Translations under genes and position numbers: made by a program
Source of the DNA: Persicaria tinctoria
Lineage: Eukaryota > Streptophyta > Magnoliopsida > Caryophyllales > Polygonaceae
Reading direction: 5' to 3'
Assembly (NCBI GenBank): GCA_037127255.1
Contig: JBANSL010000004.1
Location: 3,658,001-3,722,000 of the forward strand
Length of the DNA stretch: 64,000 nt
Part shown: positions 24,113 through 35,074 of the stretch, piece after piece
Numbering within the stretch: the first letter of the stretch is position 1
Layout of the letters: each line of letters opens with the position of its first letter
Notes under the pieces: generated by a model
What the model saw: the letters and a program-made list of their open reading frames with translations, nothing else
What the model was told of the DNA's origin: nothing
The model's database searches: none

Positions 24113-26300
24113 AGGTGCAATAGACAGATCGATGAAGAATCGCTTCGTCTCAAGGTGATTCTCTTCCTAATCTGTCATGATTTTTTTAAGTTATTCTCGC
24201 TCAAGATTTTCTTAATCTGGACACTTACGTACAATTTCGGACGTTTAATCCATACGATTTAGATGCTATACAGCCTATACTCACCTGATTAATGGAAATT
24301 GAACAAGTGGATTTGTCAAAAAAAAATGATACAGGAACTGTATGTTTTTTTTGTAATCACTTATTAGAGTGCGAAAGCAGGTAATTAGGTGTTTAACTCA
24401 TTCGTCTCTATCACTGACTGAAGGTGCAGTTGACAGATTGATGAAGAATTTCTTCGTCTGAAGGATATTCACTGCAAAATTTAGCAGTACTTGTATCATA
24501 CTCGCTCAGAATGTTCTTAATCTGGACAGCTACAACTCCGGTTGTTTAGTCTGTACGGTTTTCATGCTATGCTCACCTGATTACTGGACACTGATGGATG
24601 TATATGAAGGAAATATCAATAAGTTTGAAGTTAAAAGCGTGTTATTTGGTCTGTGAACCTGTTCATCCTTGTGGCTTACCGCTTACACAATACACACAGT
24701 TTGTTGTCTTATCACAGGTTAAGAGTGCCAAAGCCAGTAATTAGGCTTTCACTGGAACAGGAAATACCAAAAAGGTCCAAATCTTCAGCCTCTCTCTATC
24801 GTGTGGGTTTGATCTTATCACAAGCTAGTTTGGAGGTGCAATTCACAGATTGATGAAGAATCTGCCATCCTTAGGTGATTCTCTGCATAGTAAGTTTTCT
24901 CATGGTTCATATAGGTCTTGCTCAAAATGTTGTTAATCTGGATAGTTTGAATTTCAAATGTTCAATCCTTATGATTTTCATGCTCTGTACGCCTGATTAA
25001 TCGATATTGGTCAATGTTTATGTAGGAAATGTAAAAAAAAAATATAGTCCGAGTTTAATTGTGTTATTCATTATGTGTTACAGTGCCTCTTCCCATGATT
25101 GACACTTGACACAAAGTTGATTGTCTAATTTCTGATCAGAGTGCCAAAACTGATAATTAGGTGTTTGCCTGATAAGGAAGAAGGTTTTGATTTGTCAGCC
25201 ACTCTGTCAGGGTTTGATCTCATTGCAAGCTGGTTTGGAAGATGCACTTGACATTTAAGAATCTTGTTATTATAAGGTGATTCTCTGCGTAATTTCTCAT
25301 CATTTATGTAATTCTGGCTTAAAATGTCATGATCTGTACAGTGTTCAATTTCAGATGTTTATCCATATGATTTTCATTCTATACTCATCTCAGAAAATGT
25401 GAAATTAAACCATGTTATCTGGTCTTTGTTATTTGGCTCTTGTTTGTGGTTTACACGAACGGCATTGCCATATTGCTGATTAGAATGTCGAAACTGATGA
25501 TTAGGCTTTTACACAATTGGAACATTTGTTCGTTTATAACCTCAAGAACTATTCCGTGGATCTATGCTTCAACACGGTGTGGCGGTACATATCTTTATGA
25601 ATTGCTTTTCCATTTTCACTTGTATTATCCTCCTCTTCTTTGGAATTGTTTTCCTGAGATTTTTTAGCAGTGGATTTATGTGGTAGTGCTCTATTTCTTA
25701 CATTCTCCCATTAGAAACTCCATGAATCGCCACTCTCATTAGCTATAACTGCTAACGAGTAGCACCATAAACTGTTTCCTAATTCAATTAACTATGGTTA
25801 ATCCTTATGATGTTTATGCGATATTCGCCTGATTACTGGATATTGCTCAATTCATCAATGTTTTTATGGAGGAAATGTCAAAAAGTCTGATACTAATGCG
25901 CAGCATTTGGTCCTTGTCAATGTGAACTGTTTCTTCTCTGTACAGGTTTACAAGAACTGGATTGTTTTTTTTTTTAACCGGAGCCTGAAGAAACGAGTGG
26001 CGATAGCTGCAAGAATGATTCCGCTTTCCATGCTTCGACATGGTGCACAACATCTGATTCAAAGAGCAAATCACGAGCACGAGTAAGCACATTGATATTT
26101 ATAGTAGTCTTTAATTTCTCTCTTAATCTCATTATTTAGGAGTCTCCCAAAGAATCCAATCAAGGTCACAGACTCACATCAGTTAGAGGTTGAACTGACT
26201 AACATGGAAAACTCCATGACTTATCACTCTCATTAGCAACAGTTACTAACAAGTAACAGCGCAAATAGATACCATTTCTCATACAATTAACCATGGCTTA
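24113..26300 (+). repeat. Degenerate tandem array, units of about 345-415 bp, non-coding
   Basis: Landmark motifs recur in the same order. GATGAAGAAT occurs at about 24133, 24438 and 24850. TTAATCTGGACA-like sequence occurs at about 24210, 24512, 24930 and 25330 (decayed). CRCCTGATTA occurs at about 24282, 24573, 24989 and 25827. AGAGTGCCAAA...ATTAGG occurs at about 24367, 24722, 25137 and 25482, with spacings of about 355, 415 and 345. A second shared block (AACTCCATGA, then CACTCTCATTAGC) occurs at about 25711 and 26208. The copies are strongly diverged. No conserved ORF runs through them. Confidence 0.7.
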
Positions 26301-26374
26301 GGTTCAAACTATTAACTCATTCGGATCTTGCAAAGTTGGCAACCCCCAAAATGTCATTAGCATCTGTCTAGCTA

Positions 26375-28137
26375 TCAATGTTGAGGGCTTCGCAACGGGA
26401 ACACTGATCTTCGGCTGGCCTGCCTCACCAAGGGAGACAAGTTCCCTATGTCCAGAAATGGCCGTCGACTTGGAGTTGGAGAAGTAAGCTTGCTTCTGCC
26501 TTTGTCGAATGCTTTCGTTTTGATGCTAGTGTCATCTGCCTGTCTGTTGTTTCCTTTCACTCGACACATTAGAACCTTATTTTCTTTCTCTTGCGATTGT
26601 GATTGCGACCGTTCCAACTCCTTGCTCTTCACTCGTGCCGGGGCTTCCTCTATCCTCACTCTCTCAAGCTCTCCTTGCAGCCCTTTCACAACATCCTCTA
26701 GTTGCTTCTCTTTAACCTCGAGGCAACTCGCTTTCTGTTTCCACTCCTGCACCTGTTTTCAAGTGTGGCCACAAATCACATCTCTATGCATAAATCAAAA
26801 GCAGCTTCAATCAAATCCAAGATTAATTGTGTTGTATAGCTTACTGTTTTATTCAAATCTTTGATTTTGAAGTCGCAATCGAGCGCTCGATTTTCCCAGA
26901 AATCCCGGGAGCCCTGCAATTCCTCCATCTCCTCCCTGACCTGCCCCAGCATCTCTTGCATCTGCGACCATTGTTCGGTTTCGGCTCTCACTTGCTCCAT
27001 TATCCTCCTTACAATCCCTTTGCAATGTCCTGCACATATGTTTTGCTCACACACCTTTGTCTCCTGCAACCAAAAATGCCACACATATAACGCTATCAAT
27101 TCGGAAATCTAATTGATCAAACAATTCAATCAGGATTCAGGATCAGAGATTGTACCTTCATTGGTTCTTGTTTTGAAGTCGATGACGGCATTGATCCGTA
27201 CTCCTCCTCCATCTTCTTCAACAGCTTCCCCTTGGATAGCCCTTCCATTTTCCTCCTCAAGTTCTCCACCTGAAAGTGACATGTCAATTGGAGGCCAAGA
27301 AGAGGTTGAATTGAGAGTTTGAGGGGTTCGATTATTAGTTTCTTACATCAGCAAGCTTATTACTGCATGCTTCATCAGCAGATCCTTGTCCGGTGGTTCC
27401 GAGCCTCGACAAATTGGCTTTCGCAAGCTCCTGCACATTCGTCTTGCATCGCTCGCTCGGCAAGCCACCTATCCTCTCGAGCTGCTTTTGAAGCAGCGTC
27501 GGTCCCTTGAGAAGCTCAGGGTCTCTCCTCGTCGCCTTCTTCGTCGTCCTCTGAATCTCCGCGAGCTTCTTGGTTATCCCCTCGATCTCCTCCTCCAACA
27601 CCTCGTCCACATTTCCCCCTTCCCCGATCTTCCTCTTCGCCTGTACAACACCAAAATCATATATCCTCAATGTCAATAAAACTGAGTCAATCAACAATTA
27701 GGAATATGGATATTAGATATCAGATATCGGATACTGACGGAGACGAGGGCGTGGACTGCGGATTTGAGAGTCCGCTCCATGAAAACTCGCTCTCTATCCA
27801 GCCTCTTGACGGAGATGTCTCTCTCCATCCTGAGAAACTTGCACTCCGCCCGAAGAATCTCTGCCTGGAACCGCCACTTCTCCTCCCAAATACCATTGTC
27901 GACTCCGTCGGAGGCAGCGGCGGCGTTGTCTCTCGCCTCTTTGGAATTCAGCAGCACGACGGGCGGGATAGTGTAGCAGAACGTCCTCTCTTGGCCGAAC
28001 AGCGTCTCCAGCTTCCCCTTGGGGGCTCCGGAGGTCCTGGCCGCAGCCTGCCTCCGCCTGGGGGGGCGCGGGAGGTGGAGGATCCGCGGCGTCTGGGGCG
28101 GCGGCGGGTGCCACTTCGGCCTTCTCACTGTCGCCAT
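26375..28137 (-). CDS. Coiled-coil protein of unknown function, 5 exons, 467 aa
   Basis: I do not recognise a named family member. Minus-strand exons are 28137-27739, 27640-27347, 27269-27156, 27063-26845 and 26752-26375. All introns are GT-AG and phase 0, and the exon lengths (399, 294, 114, 219, 378) are multiples of three, so the model is internally consistent. The N-terminus (MATVRRPKWHPPPP) is Pro/Arg-rich and probably disordered. It is followed by FCYTIPPVVLLNSKEA and a conserved-looking helical segment WEEKWRFQAEILRAECKFLR. Most of the rest is predicted coiled coil (VDEVLEEEIEGITKKLAEIQ; AETEQWSQMQEMLGQVREEM; LEDVVKGLQGELERVRIEE). The tail is basic and Ser/Pro-rich (SPTPSRRPFLDIGNLSPLV), like cytoskeleton- or chromosome-associated proteins, which is inference only. 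No membrane segment or signal peptide is apparent. The start codon is the first ATG in frame after upstream stops. Confidence 0.85.
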
Positions 28138-28340
28138 TTGGGGTGGTGTGCTGGTCGTGTATTGGGTGTGGGGGGGGACTGTTGAGAGTCTCGCTGTTTG
28201 TAATTCGAATGCAACGGTAGTGATATAGACAGACTAGAAAGAGCCTAGAGAGAGGTTGGGTGGGAAAAATGAGGATCCTGTGGGCCCCGGGGGAGATGGG
28301 GCCCGCTAAAATAAGCGGGCCCGTCCAGCTCACTCGCTTC
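28138..28340 (-). promoter_or_regulatory. Promoter/5' UTR of the coiled-coil gene with GGGCCC stem-loop
   Basis: Several TGGGCC/GGCCCA site-II-type motifs lie within 200 bp of the start codon. At 28299-28322 GGGCCCGCT and AGCGGGCCC form perfect 9-bp arms around a 6-base loop. The extent is approximate. Confidence 0.45.
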
Positions 28341-28942
28341 TACACTCCAGTCCAAACCAAGCCATATCCCGATCGTGGGGCCACTTCGGCTCAGCATCGT
28401 ACCTATCTATGCTCTGCTTCTGCGGATTATTTTTTTTAAAAAAAAAGATAGTAGTAAAAAAATAAAGTAAAAACAACTTAAGTGAGTATGTCTCTTCAAT
28501 TCAAATTCACCTATATTCATCCAGTGTTCGATTTCAATGACATCGATCGATCATAGAGGAGAAAGGGTAAAAAGACAGTATGTGGTTTAATTTTATCTAG
28601 GAAGATAAAAAGACAGTATGTAAGTTTAATTTTATCTGAGAGTTATTTCGTCAATGATGAAAATCGTTAAATGAGTTCCTCTATTTAATACTCCGTATTA
28701 ATGTACATTTTTTAAAGATAATATAAACTATTTAACATATTAATATTTTTTTATAAGTATGAAATTATTAAAAATATATATATATTTTATATAGTTTTTT
28801 ACATTTTAAAAAACATGCATGAGTATGATTATAGTAGTTACTAAAAAATAATTTAATTAAAAATATAATTTTCCGCTAAATTCTTCATAAATGTAACATA
28901 ATTTTTTAATTGTCATCACCCTCTATAACCCTCTACTAAATT
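28341..28942. other. AT-rich intergenic spacer
   Basis: No gene is visible. GAAAAAGACAGTATGT-type sequence is duplicated at about 28570 and 28606 (AAAAAGACAGTATG followed by TTTAATTTTATCT). A degenerate Stowaway-like half may lie at about 28690-28840. Confidence 0.4.
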
Positions 28943-29233
28943 TCATATATTGGGGAAAATTTGTTCTCTCTTAAAACGTGATTGACTCATTGTTGATTGG
29001 AGATGTTTGTGAGTTTGTGTGGTATTTGGCTGAATTTTGTTGAATAAGGAGAAATTTAGATTTGATAAGAAATTGAAAGAAAAACAAGGAGAAGTGGGAA
29101 TCATGGTGGTTGTGGAAGAGAAAGCAGCAAAGCAGTGACGGGGAGAGAGGGGCGGCGTGCAACCTCGATTTCTCAAATCAGACACAGATTTGAAACGAAA
29201 GCGATCTCCCTCTTTCTCTCCCCTTTTATATTT
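28943..29233 (-). other. Orphan promoter and first-exon-like sequence
   Basis: On the minus strand a good TATA box (ATATAAAAGG, about 29232-29223) is followed by a CT-rich leader and, at 29104, ATG opening a 54-codon frame (MIPTSPCFSFNFLSNLNFS). It is rich in Ser, Asn and Phe and poor in acidic residues, like an organelle transit peptide. The frame stops at 28943 and no downstream exon is recognised before the coiled-coil gene. It may be the stranded 5' end of a lost gene, or chance. Confidence 0.3.
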
Positions 29234-29434
29234 CTTTGTTTTGGGTAATTGATGAAGGTGAATCAGATTATTAATTACTCCCTAACACCTTCTTGATCCT
29301 TGTTTGGAGTATTGATTTCCTAGTTTAATCACAGTAGTAGTAAAAAATTGTTAACCCTCGTTTAGTTTTAGTTCCGGGAAGGAAATACTGAGTATACAAA
29401 TTGCTTCGTACAATGTCTTGTTTTTTTAGATTTA

Positions 29435-29716
29435 CTCCCTCCTTCTCAAAAACAAGTCGTTTTAGAGTAGCGTAGTTGTATCAAAATACATGTCGTTTTA
29501 GGTTTTCTAGGTAGGAGATAATAATGATTTGGGTTGTTTTTTGTGTTGTTGACTTTTTAAAAGATTTTTTGATTGGTTAAAAAATATAATGGGTTTTTTA
29601 AAAACAATAAAATTAATGAAAAAAGTTAGTGGAATGATGATGTTGATTGATGGGTGGATGTTTTATTAAAAGTAGTGTATAATGCTAAAACGATTTGTTT
29701 TTCGAGACGGATGGAG
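29435..29716. mobile_element. Stowaway MITE, 282 bp
   Basis: CTCCCTCCTTCTCAAAAACA at the left end and the inverted counterpart GAGACGGATGGAG at the right are flanked by TA. The ends are the Stowaway (Tc1/mariner) consensus; no coding capacity. Confidence 0.85.
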
Positions 29717-29840
29717 TATTAAATTGCTTCGTACAATGTCTCGTTTAGTTCCGAGAATTATAGGAGAAAATTAAAAGGGGAAAAGAATGAAACTTTGATG
29801 CTGATTTTTGAATAATCACATACTACGGAGTAGTATAATA

Positions 29841-30074
29841 CTCCATCTGTTAATTAAAACTTGTCGTTTACTATTCATGCACGCTTTTTTAGAACGATAA
29901 AAACTATATAAAATATTAACTTTTTTTTAAATTTGTTTTTATAAATTCATACTTAATAGTAATAAGTATGATATTATTTAAAAAAATTATTTCAAAAGTT
30001 AATATTTTATATAGTTTTTAACACCTAAAAATACGTGCGTGAATAGTAAAACGTCAAGTTTTAATTAACGGAGG
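29841..30074. mobile_element. Stowaway MITE, 234 bp
   Basis: The ends CTCCATCTGTTAATTAAAAC and GTTTTAATTAACGGAGG are inverted and flanked by TA. The inverted arms extend over nearly the whole element (CTATATAAAATATTAACTTT and its complement). The closest relative is the copy at 48109-48345. Confidence 0.85.
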
Positions 30075-30948
30075 TAATAATACGATTCGAAATACTAGTG
30101 TAGTGTACAAGTAGACAGGTAGTGGTCTGACAAATAGCCTTCAATTGTATGGTTAGGTAGAAAATCCATGGTGGGGAAATCCTAGTTTCTTTCAAGTGTC
30201 TACAATATTAATTGCTGGAATAGTACTAGGAATTGAAAGCTACGTGTCTTTGTATATTGCCCCGGACCCGAGTATTACTATTTATGACGCACTAGACACC
30301 ATCAGTAGTCTTTCTTAAAGCGTTATCAAGTTTTAAATCTGTGTTAAGGTTGTGAAGGGTGGTTAATTGATCCAAATATGTCAATTTATCCGCTACACTG
30401 ATAATTTTTCTAAATACACGTTGAATAATGGAATGTTAGAAAGACAAAGATCCATTAAAAAGTTAGAAATGATCATTTCGACTTATCAAGAGTATTTTCA
30501 AAATTGCATTAATAAGAGTTTTTGGATATTTACCTTTAGAGTTTTTGGATATCCAGATTGTCCATTTATATTAAGGCTAGGTCGAGGTTCAATAGACGCT
30601 TTGGAGATTATGAAAGCTTATGAGATTTCGAAAAATACACATAATCCCGTCTCTTAATTATAGATTGTTTGATTTTTTTTTTGTGCATGCTTTTTATAAA
30701 AGCTAAAAACTTTACAAAATATTTTTTTTATTAATTTAAAAAAATAATTTCAAGTATGAATATATTAAAATTATATTTTTTATAAAAATTTTAGCTTTTA
30801 AAAAAACATATTAAAAATTCAAATAATCTATATTTTCAGACGAATGGAGGACTCCATATTAATTACTTTTTATATTGATGCGTGTTAAGTTGTAAATTTA
30901 TGATTGCCCCAATTAGAATCTCATGCAATCCAAGTACATTATAATATA
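30075..30948. other. Intergenic spacer with a degenerate Stowaway-like element
   Basis: No gene is supported. At about 30645-30856 CCGTCTCTTAATTATAGATT and AATCTATATTTTCAGACGAA are inverted, an old Stowaway-like copy with a TGCATGCTTTTTATAAAAGC arm. An uncharacterised 96-codon frame at 30367-30657 lacks any recognisable feature. Confidence 0.45.
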
Positions 30949-31182
30949 CTACCTCCGTTCCATAATACATGGGCTTTTCTTTTTTGACACGTTTTTTAAG
31001 GAGCGAAAAACTCTATGAAATATTATTTTTTTAATCAAAATTTTTATATCATTGTTACTTATTACTAATAAGTATCAAATTATATAAAAAAATTAATTAA
31101 AAAAATAATATTTCATATAGTTTTTCACTCCTTAAAAAGCGTGCCGAAAACTAAAAACCCATATATTTTGGAACGGAGGGAG
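30949..31182. mobile_element. Stowaway MITE, 234 bp
   Basis: CTACCTCCGTTCCATAATAC at the left and ATTTTGGAACGGAGGGAG at the right, flanked by TA. The arms GACACGTTTTTTAAGGAGCG and its complement continue inward. Confidence 0.85.
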
Positions 31183-31671
31183 TATAACATATGCAAACTA
31201 TTTTTTTTTAATTGTCAATTCATGCAGTTACACTTTTTCAGGTGAGAATGGGGAAATTTGGTTAGATGAATGTTATTGGAGTGAATGCCACAAAGTACGT
31301 AAATGTATGTTTTTTGAGTTAACACATTCAAATTGCTGTACGTGAAAGGGAAAAGGTGCAGTGACAAAGGATGTCTCAATCTCAAATTCAATGACTGCTC
31401 TATTTGCTTGCTTCCTGTTCCAATTTGGAGGGTCCTCTTAATCTCTTTATTCTAGTATTAAATTCAGTAAAAATTGTTTAGGTTAAAAAGTGAAAAAATA
31501 AAATAAAATCAAATCAAATCAGTGAAGGCACTTCAGTTCCACCGCTGGAGGTGGGTGACCGTCGGTTGAGTTTTATTTTTTACCACGTCACTATACAAAA
31601 TCCATTTAATACTAGTTGCAACTTTACCATTTTGAATACTCCAATTATTATAATAAAATTAATCAATTCTC
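31183..31671. other. Intergenic spacer left of the nested retrotransposon cluster
   Basis: No gene or clear repeat is seen. Confidence 0.4.
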
Positions 31672-32023
31672 TATAGGATTATATTGTGGCAATTGGCGAC
31701 TTGGGTGAGTAGCTGAGTGAGAAGCCGGAGCCAAAAGAGAAAAGGCGTGGGGCATAGCACCAGAAGCCACCTCAGCAACCGGTTGGAAACAAGCACAAGT
31801 GTCTGGTAGCTTAGTATAAATAGAGGTTGTTGGTTCACTTTGTTTCTTCTGTAAGTCTTGTAACATAATATATATATAGAGAGAGATGAGAGATGTAAGC
31901 TTGGTTTGTCTCCCATGGCAACAAGTTGAAATCACTACTCACTGTGTTTTCCCTCAATAAAAACTCTCATTTTCATTTTCAATTTCTGTATACAATTCGT
32001 ATTGATCGATCAGATCTTCGACA
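31672..32023 (+). repeat. 5' LTR of the host Copia
   Basis: It runs from TATAGGATTATATTGTGGCA to just before TGGTATCAGAGC at 32024-32035. Its first 105 or so bases recur at 53278-53385. Confidence 0.8.
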
Positions 32024-32135
32024 TGGTATCAGAGCTTGTGTGAAGCTTCTGATCTTTGCGATCTCGCTGTTGTCAAGATTGTTCTTGTTTCTTTTCGCTT
32101 ACAAACTCTGAGTTCTTACCTTGCTTCGATTATCC

Positions 32136-33034
32136 ATGGCGGCTCAAGGAAATCAGGATGCGAATCGAGTTGTTCAACAAGGAAATCAGGATGCGAATCG
32201 AGTTGTTCAACAAGGAAATCAGGATGCGAATCGTGTAGTTCAGACGAATGATCCACTGACGCTGAACAATTCGGATCATCCAGGGATGATTCTCACGAAT
32301 GCTCCCTTCAACGGTGGAAATTACCTGATCTAGAGCAGGCAAATCAAGATGGTGCTGAGCGCTAAGCTGAAACTGAGCTTCATCGACGGCACAAGGCCAA
32401 GACCAGATCTGAATCATCCGGACTATGAGCGTTGGGCCAGGTGCGACTCAATGGTTGCTTCCTGGATTCTAAACTCCATGGTTCCGGAGTTGGCTAGTGC
32501 GTTCGTGTATGCAAATTCGGCAAGAGGACTATGGCTAGAGATCAACGAGAGGTATTTCCAAAGCAATGGTCCCCTGATCTATCAACTACAGCAAGAAATG
32601 TGGTAAGTTAACCAAGGTGAGTTGTCTGTTACGGCATTTTTCATGAAATTGAAGAAAATCTGGGATGAACTGCAGAATCTGAATGAAATGCCAAGCTGTA
32701 ATTGTGGTGGAATGGATCAGTGTAGATGCGGAAATTTGATTAGGATTCTTGAAATGGAGAATCAGAATAGATTGATGCAATTTCTGTTAAGGCTGAATTC
32801 GACCTATGATTCGGTCAAGAGTCAGGTGCTTGCCATGGATCTCTTGTCGCATGTGAATCGTGCATATCAAATTGTGTTACAGGTTGAAAGGCAGAAGAGC
32901 ATTTGTGGTCAGAACTTTCCTGATCCAACGGCGTTTCTTGCAAGTAGCTCCAACAACAACAAAGGAGCATCAACCTCTGCTGCATCTGGAGTCTCTAGAA
33001 ATAATTCCAAGTATGAGAAGGAAAAACGTGAAGG
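32136..33034 (+). pseudogene. Host Copia gag (first island)
   Basis: It starts at ATG 32136 (MAAQGNQDANRVVQQ), with a 33-bp in-frame unit repeated three times at about 32142-32240. UBN2-type Gag sequence follows (MVLSAKLKLSFIDGTRPRP; LSVTAFFMKLKKIWDELQ; CNCGGMDQCRCG). In-frame stops at about 32331-32333 (a Trp codon turned TAG) and 32604-32606 break it. The frame runs into the CRM insertion at 33040. Confidence 0.88.
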
Positions 33035-33039
33035 CAAGA

Positions 33040-33996
33040 TGATGCGGGACCATCTTCTACACCTCCGGACGCGCCGATCATACTCGGAGACGGACCGATG
33101 ACTAGAGCTCGAGCTAAGAAGCTCCAACGCGACTCATTTCTCTTTGTAAGTCATTCCTTGTTCTCGAGCGCGGTCCAACTCCCGGAGCCACCGATGAAGG
33201 CGTACATGTGCATTGGAACCCGGATTACCGACGCCGGAAGCCAGCAGCAAAGCACCTAGGCCAGCAGCATCGTGCGCGGGCGTGTGCGGGACTGCGCGGG
33301 CGTGCACCTGGCTGCGCGGGCGTGCACCGAGACTGCGCGGGCGTGCGCGACCTCACTGTTGGTTGCTGCCACGAAGTCCCGTTTCCCGGCTTTGTGATTC
33401 CTTGTGACGTTAATTTGGAAACCTTTATTATTCATACTATTTTAAGTTATTAAAGGTTTATTTTATTAAGTCTCTACTTTAGTATTTTATTATTTTATTT
33501 AATTAGTGTCGGCCAAAGAGCTTTCTTAGGGTTTATATTGGCCGACCTCTCTTGTAGAACATTCACGTCTTCCATTATTGAAATTTACAGTTCTTGTGTG
33601 AAACACATCTGTGAGAAAGTCAATCGATTCGAAGCGTTGCTCGTCGATTGCAACTATTGGTATAGATCTAACTTGGTTTGCTTTGAGTTCGTCAACCTCG
33701 CGAGAGCTTGGTGATCCAGGTAATCACAAGTCCCCTCCTTGTGCCTCCAAGTTGTCCGCTTGGTTGTGTAGGGTTGTAGAGGCGGGCTTTATAGTCGTTG
33801 GCATTTGGTTCCTACCCTCTATGGAGGCCTGGGGTCTTTGCCTCGTTCTATTTTAGTTCGATTCAGTCCACTATCGGTCGTGTCTTTGTTATCAATTTCG
33901 AGTCTTGCATATTGTTCCTCGAGTCTTTGCTTCCGTTCTTGTTATTTCTTGTTTGATTGTCGAAGATCGGGCCATCCTACGGCTAACCCCGTATCA
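33040..33996 (+). repeat. 5' LTR of the CRM-type element
   Basis: 957 bp. It contains three copies of a GC-rich CTGCGCGGGCGTGC unit (about 33285-33350) against two in the 3' LTR. Confidence 0.92.
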
Positions 33997-35074
33997 AATT
34001 GGTATCAGAGCTTTGGTTTCCGACATCAAAGTTGTGTCTTTTGTTTCCCTAAACACAAAACCTACAAAAATAGAGTCTTTCTTGTTCTTGGTATTTTTAC
34101 TTCTTGAAATTTTTTTTAATTTGATTCATTAATCCTTATTTGTGATTGTTGTGGTTGCTAGCCTAAAACACATAACTAGCCGAGACCCTGTTGCAATCGA
34201 CCAACCTTTGGCACAATTCATAATTGATATATATCACTGTAGTCTTATTAAAGCCAAATTGTTGCAACATTAGTCAATTGCAGCCGACATTGGAGTTCAT
34301 TACCAATTGTGGCCACAGTAGGCACAAATCGTAATTGATATATATCATAGTTGATTGTTTGTGATCGGCCGAAGCAATTCAAAAACCTAGTGTGTTGTTC
34401 TATCTTTGGCCACAAGACTCCTTTATTTCATTGTTAGTTTCTTGCATTAGTTAAAAAAAAAAAAAAAAAACATATTTGCATTCAAAGCTTAGTCCTAGGA
34501 GGATAAAATTCACTAGGGGCAAAAGTAAGCTTTCAAAAAAAAAAAACAAAAAAAAGGAATTGTCAAGTCTAGTGCAAGAACTTCAAGGACTAATTTCGGT
34601 GAAAACCTCATAGCCCTAGACGAAAGTCTCAAACACTTACCTCCCAAACCATAAATTTTTTTTTTTTTTTTAAGCCCTACCTTGCAACTACAACATCCAT
34701 ACTAAGGGTTTAAATCAAAAAGAGGTAAAAATCCAAGTTTTTTTCTTTCATTTTCTTTCCTCTTTTTTGTGTGTCGTGTACTGCAGTGCCCATACCGACC
34801 CCATACCGACCCCCTTCAGCCTCGGTACAGCCTCGTTACAGTGTCGGCTGAGCTCTGTTTTGGTCGAATTCGAGCCCCTTGTTGCTTGTTTCTTTGTCGT
34901 TTCTCTTGATTACTTTCTTTGATTGTTGAGTCCTTGCTTGAGTGTTGATTTGCCCAAAGCGGATTGCCCCAACAAGCTTGTCATAACCAATTAGAGAGAG
35001 GTGTGCGAGAGAAACACATTGTGAGTTGTTTTATTTTGCTAATCTTGACATAGTTCTGTGTTTGTTTAGTTGCG

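Noticed and set aside
24113..25300. Possible C/D-box snoRNA cluster in the tandem array (TGATGAA and CTGA motifs)
   Set aside because: The C- and D-like motifs are only about 17 bases apart and lack flanking terminal stems; unit length is far too long.
30367..30657. 96-codon plus-strand frame
   Set aside because: No recognisable domain, AT-rich codons and a local duplication (GAGTTTTTGGATAT); no splice or promoter support.
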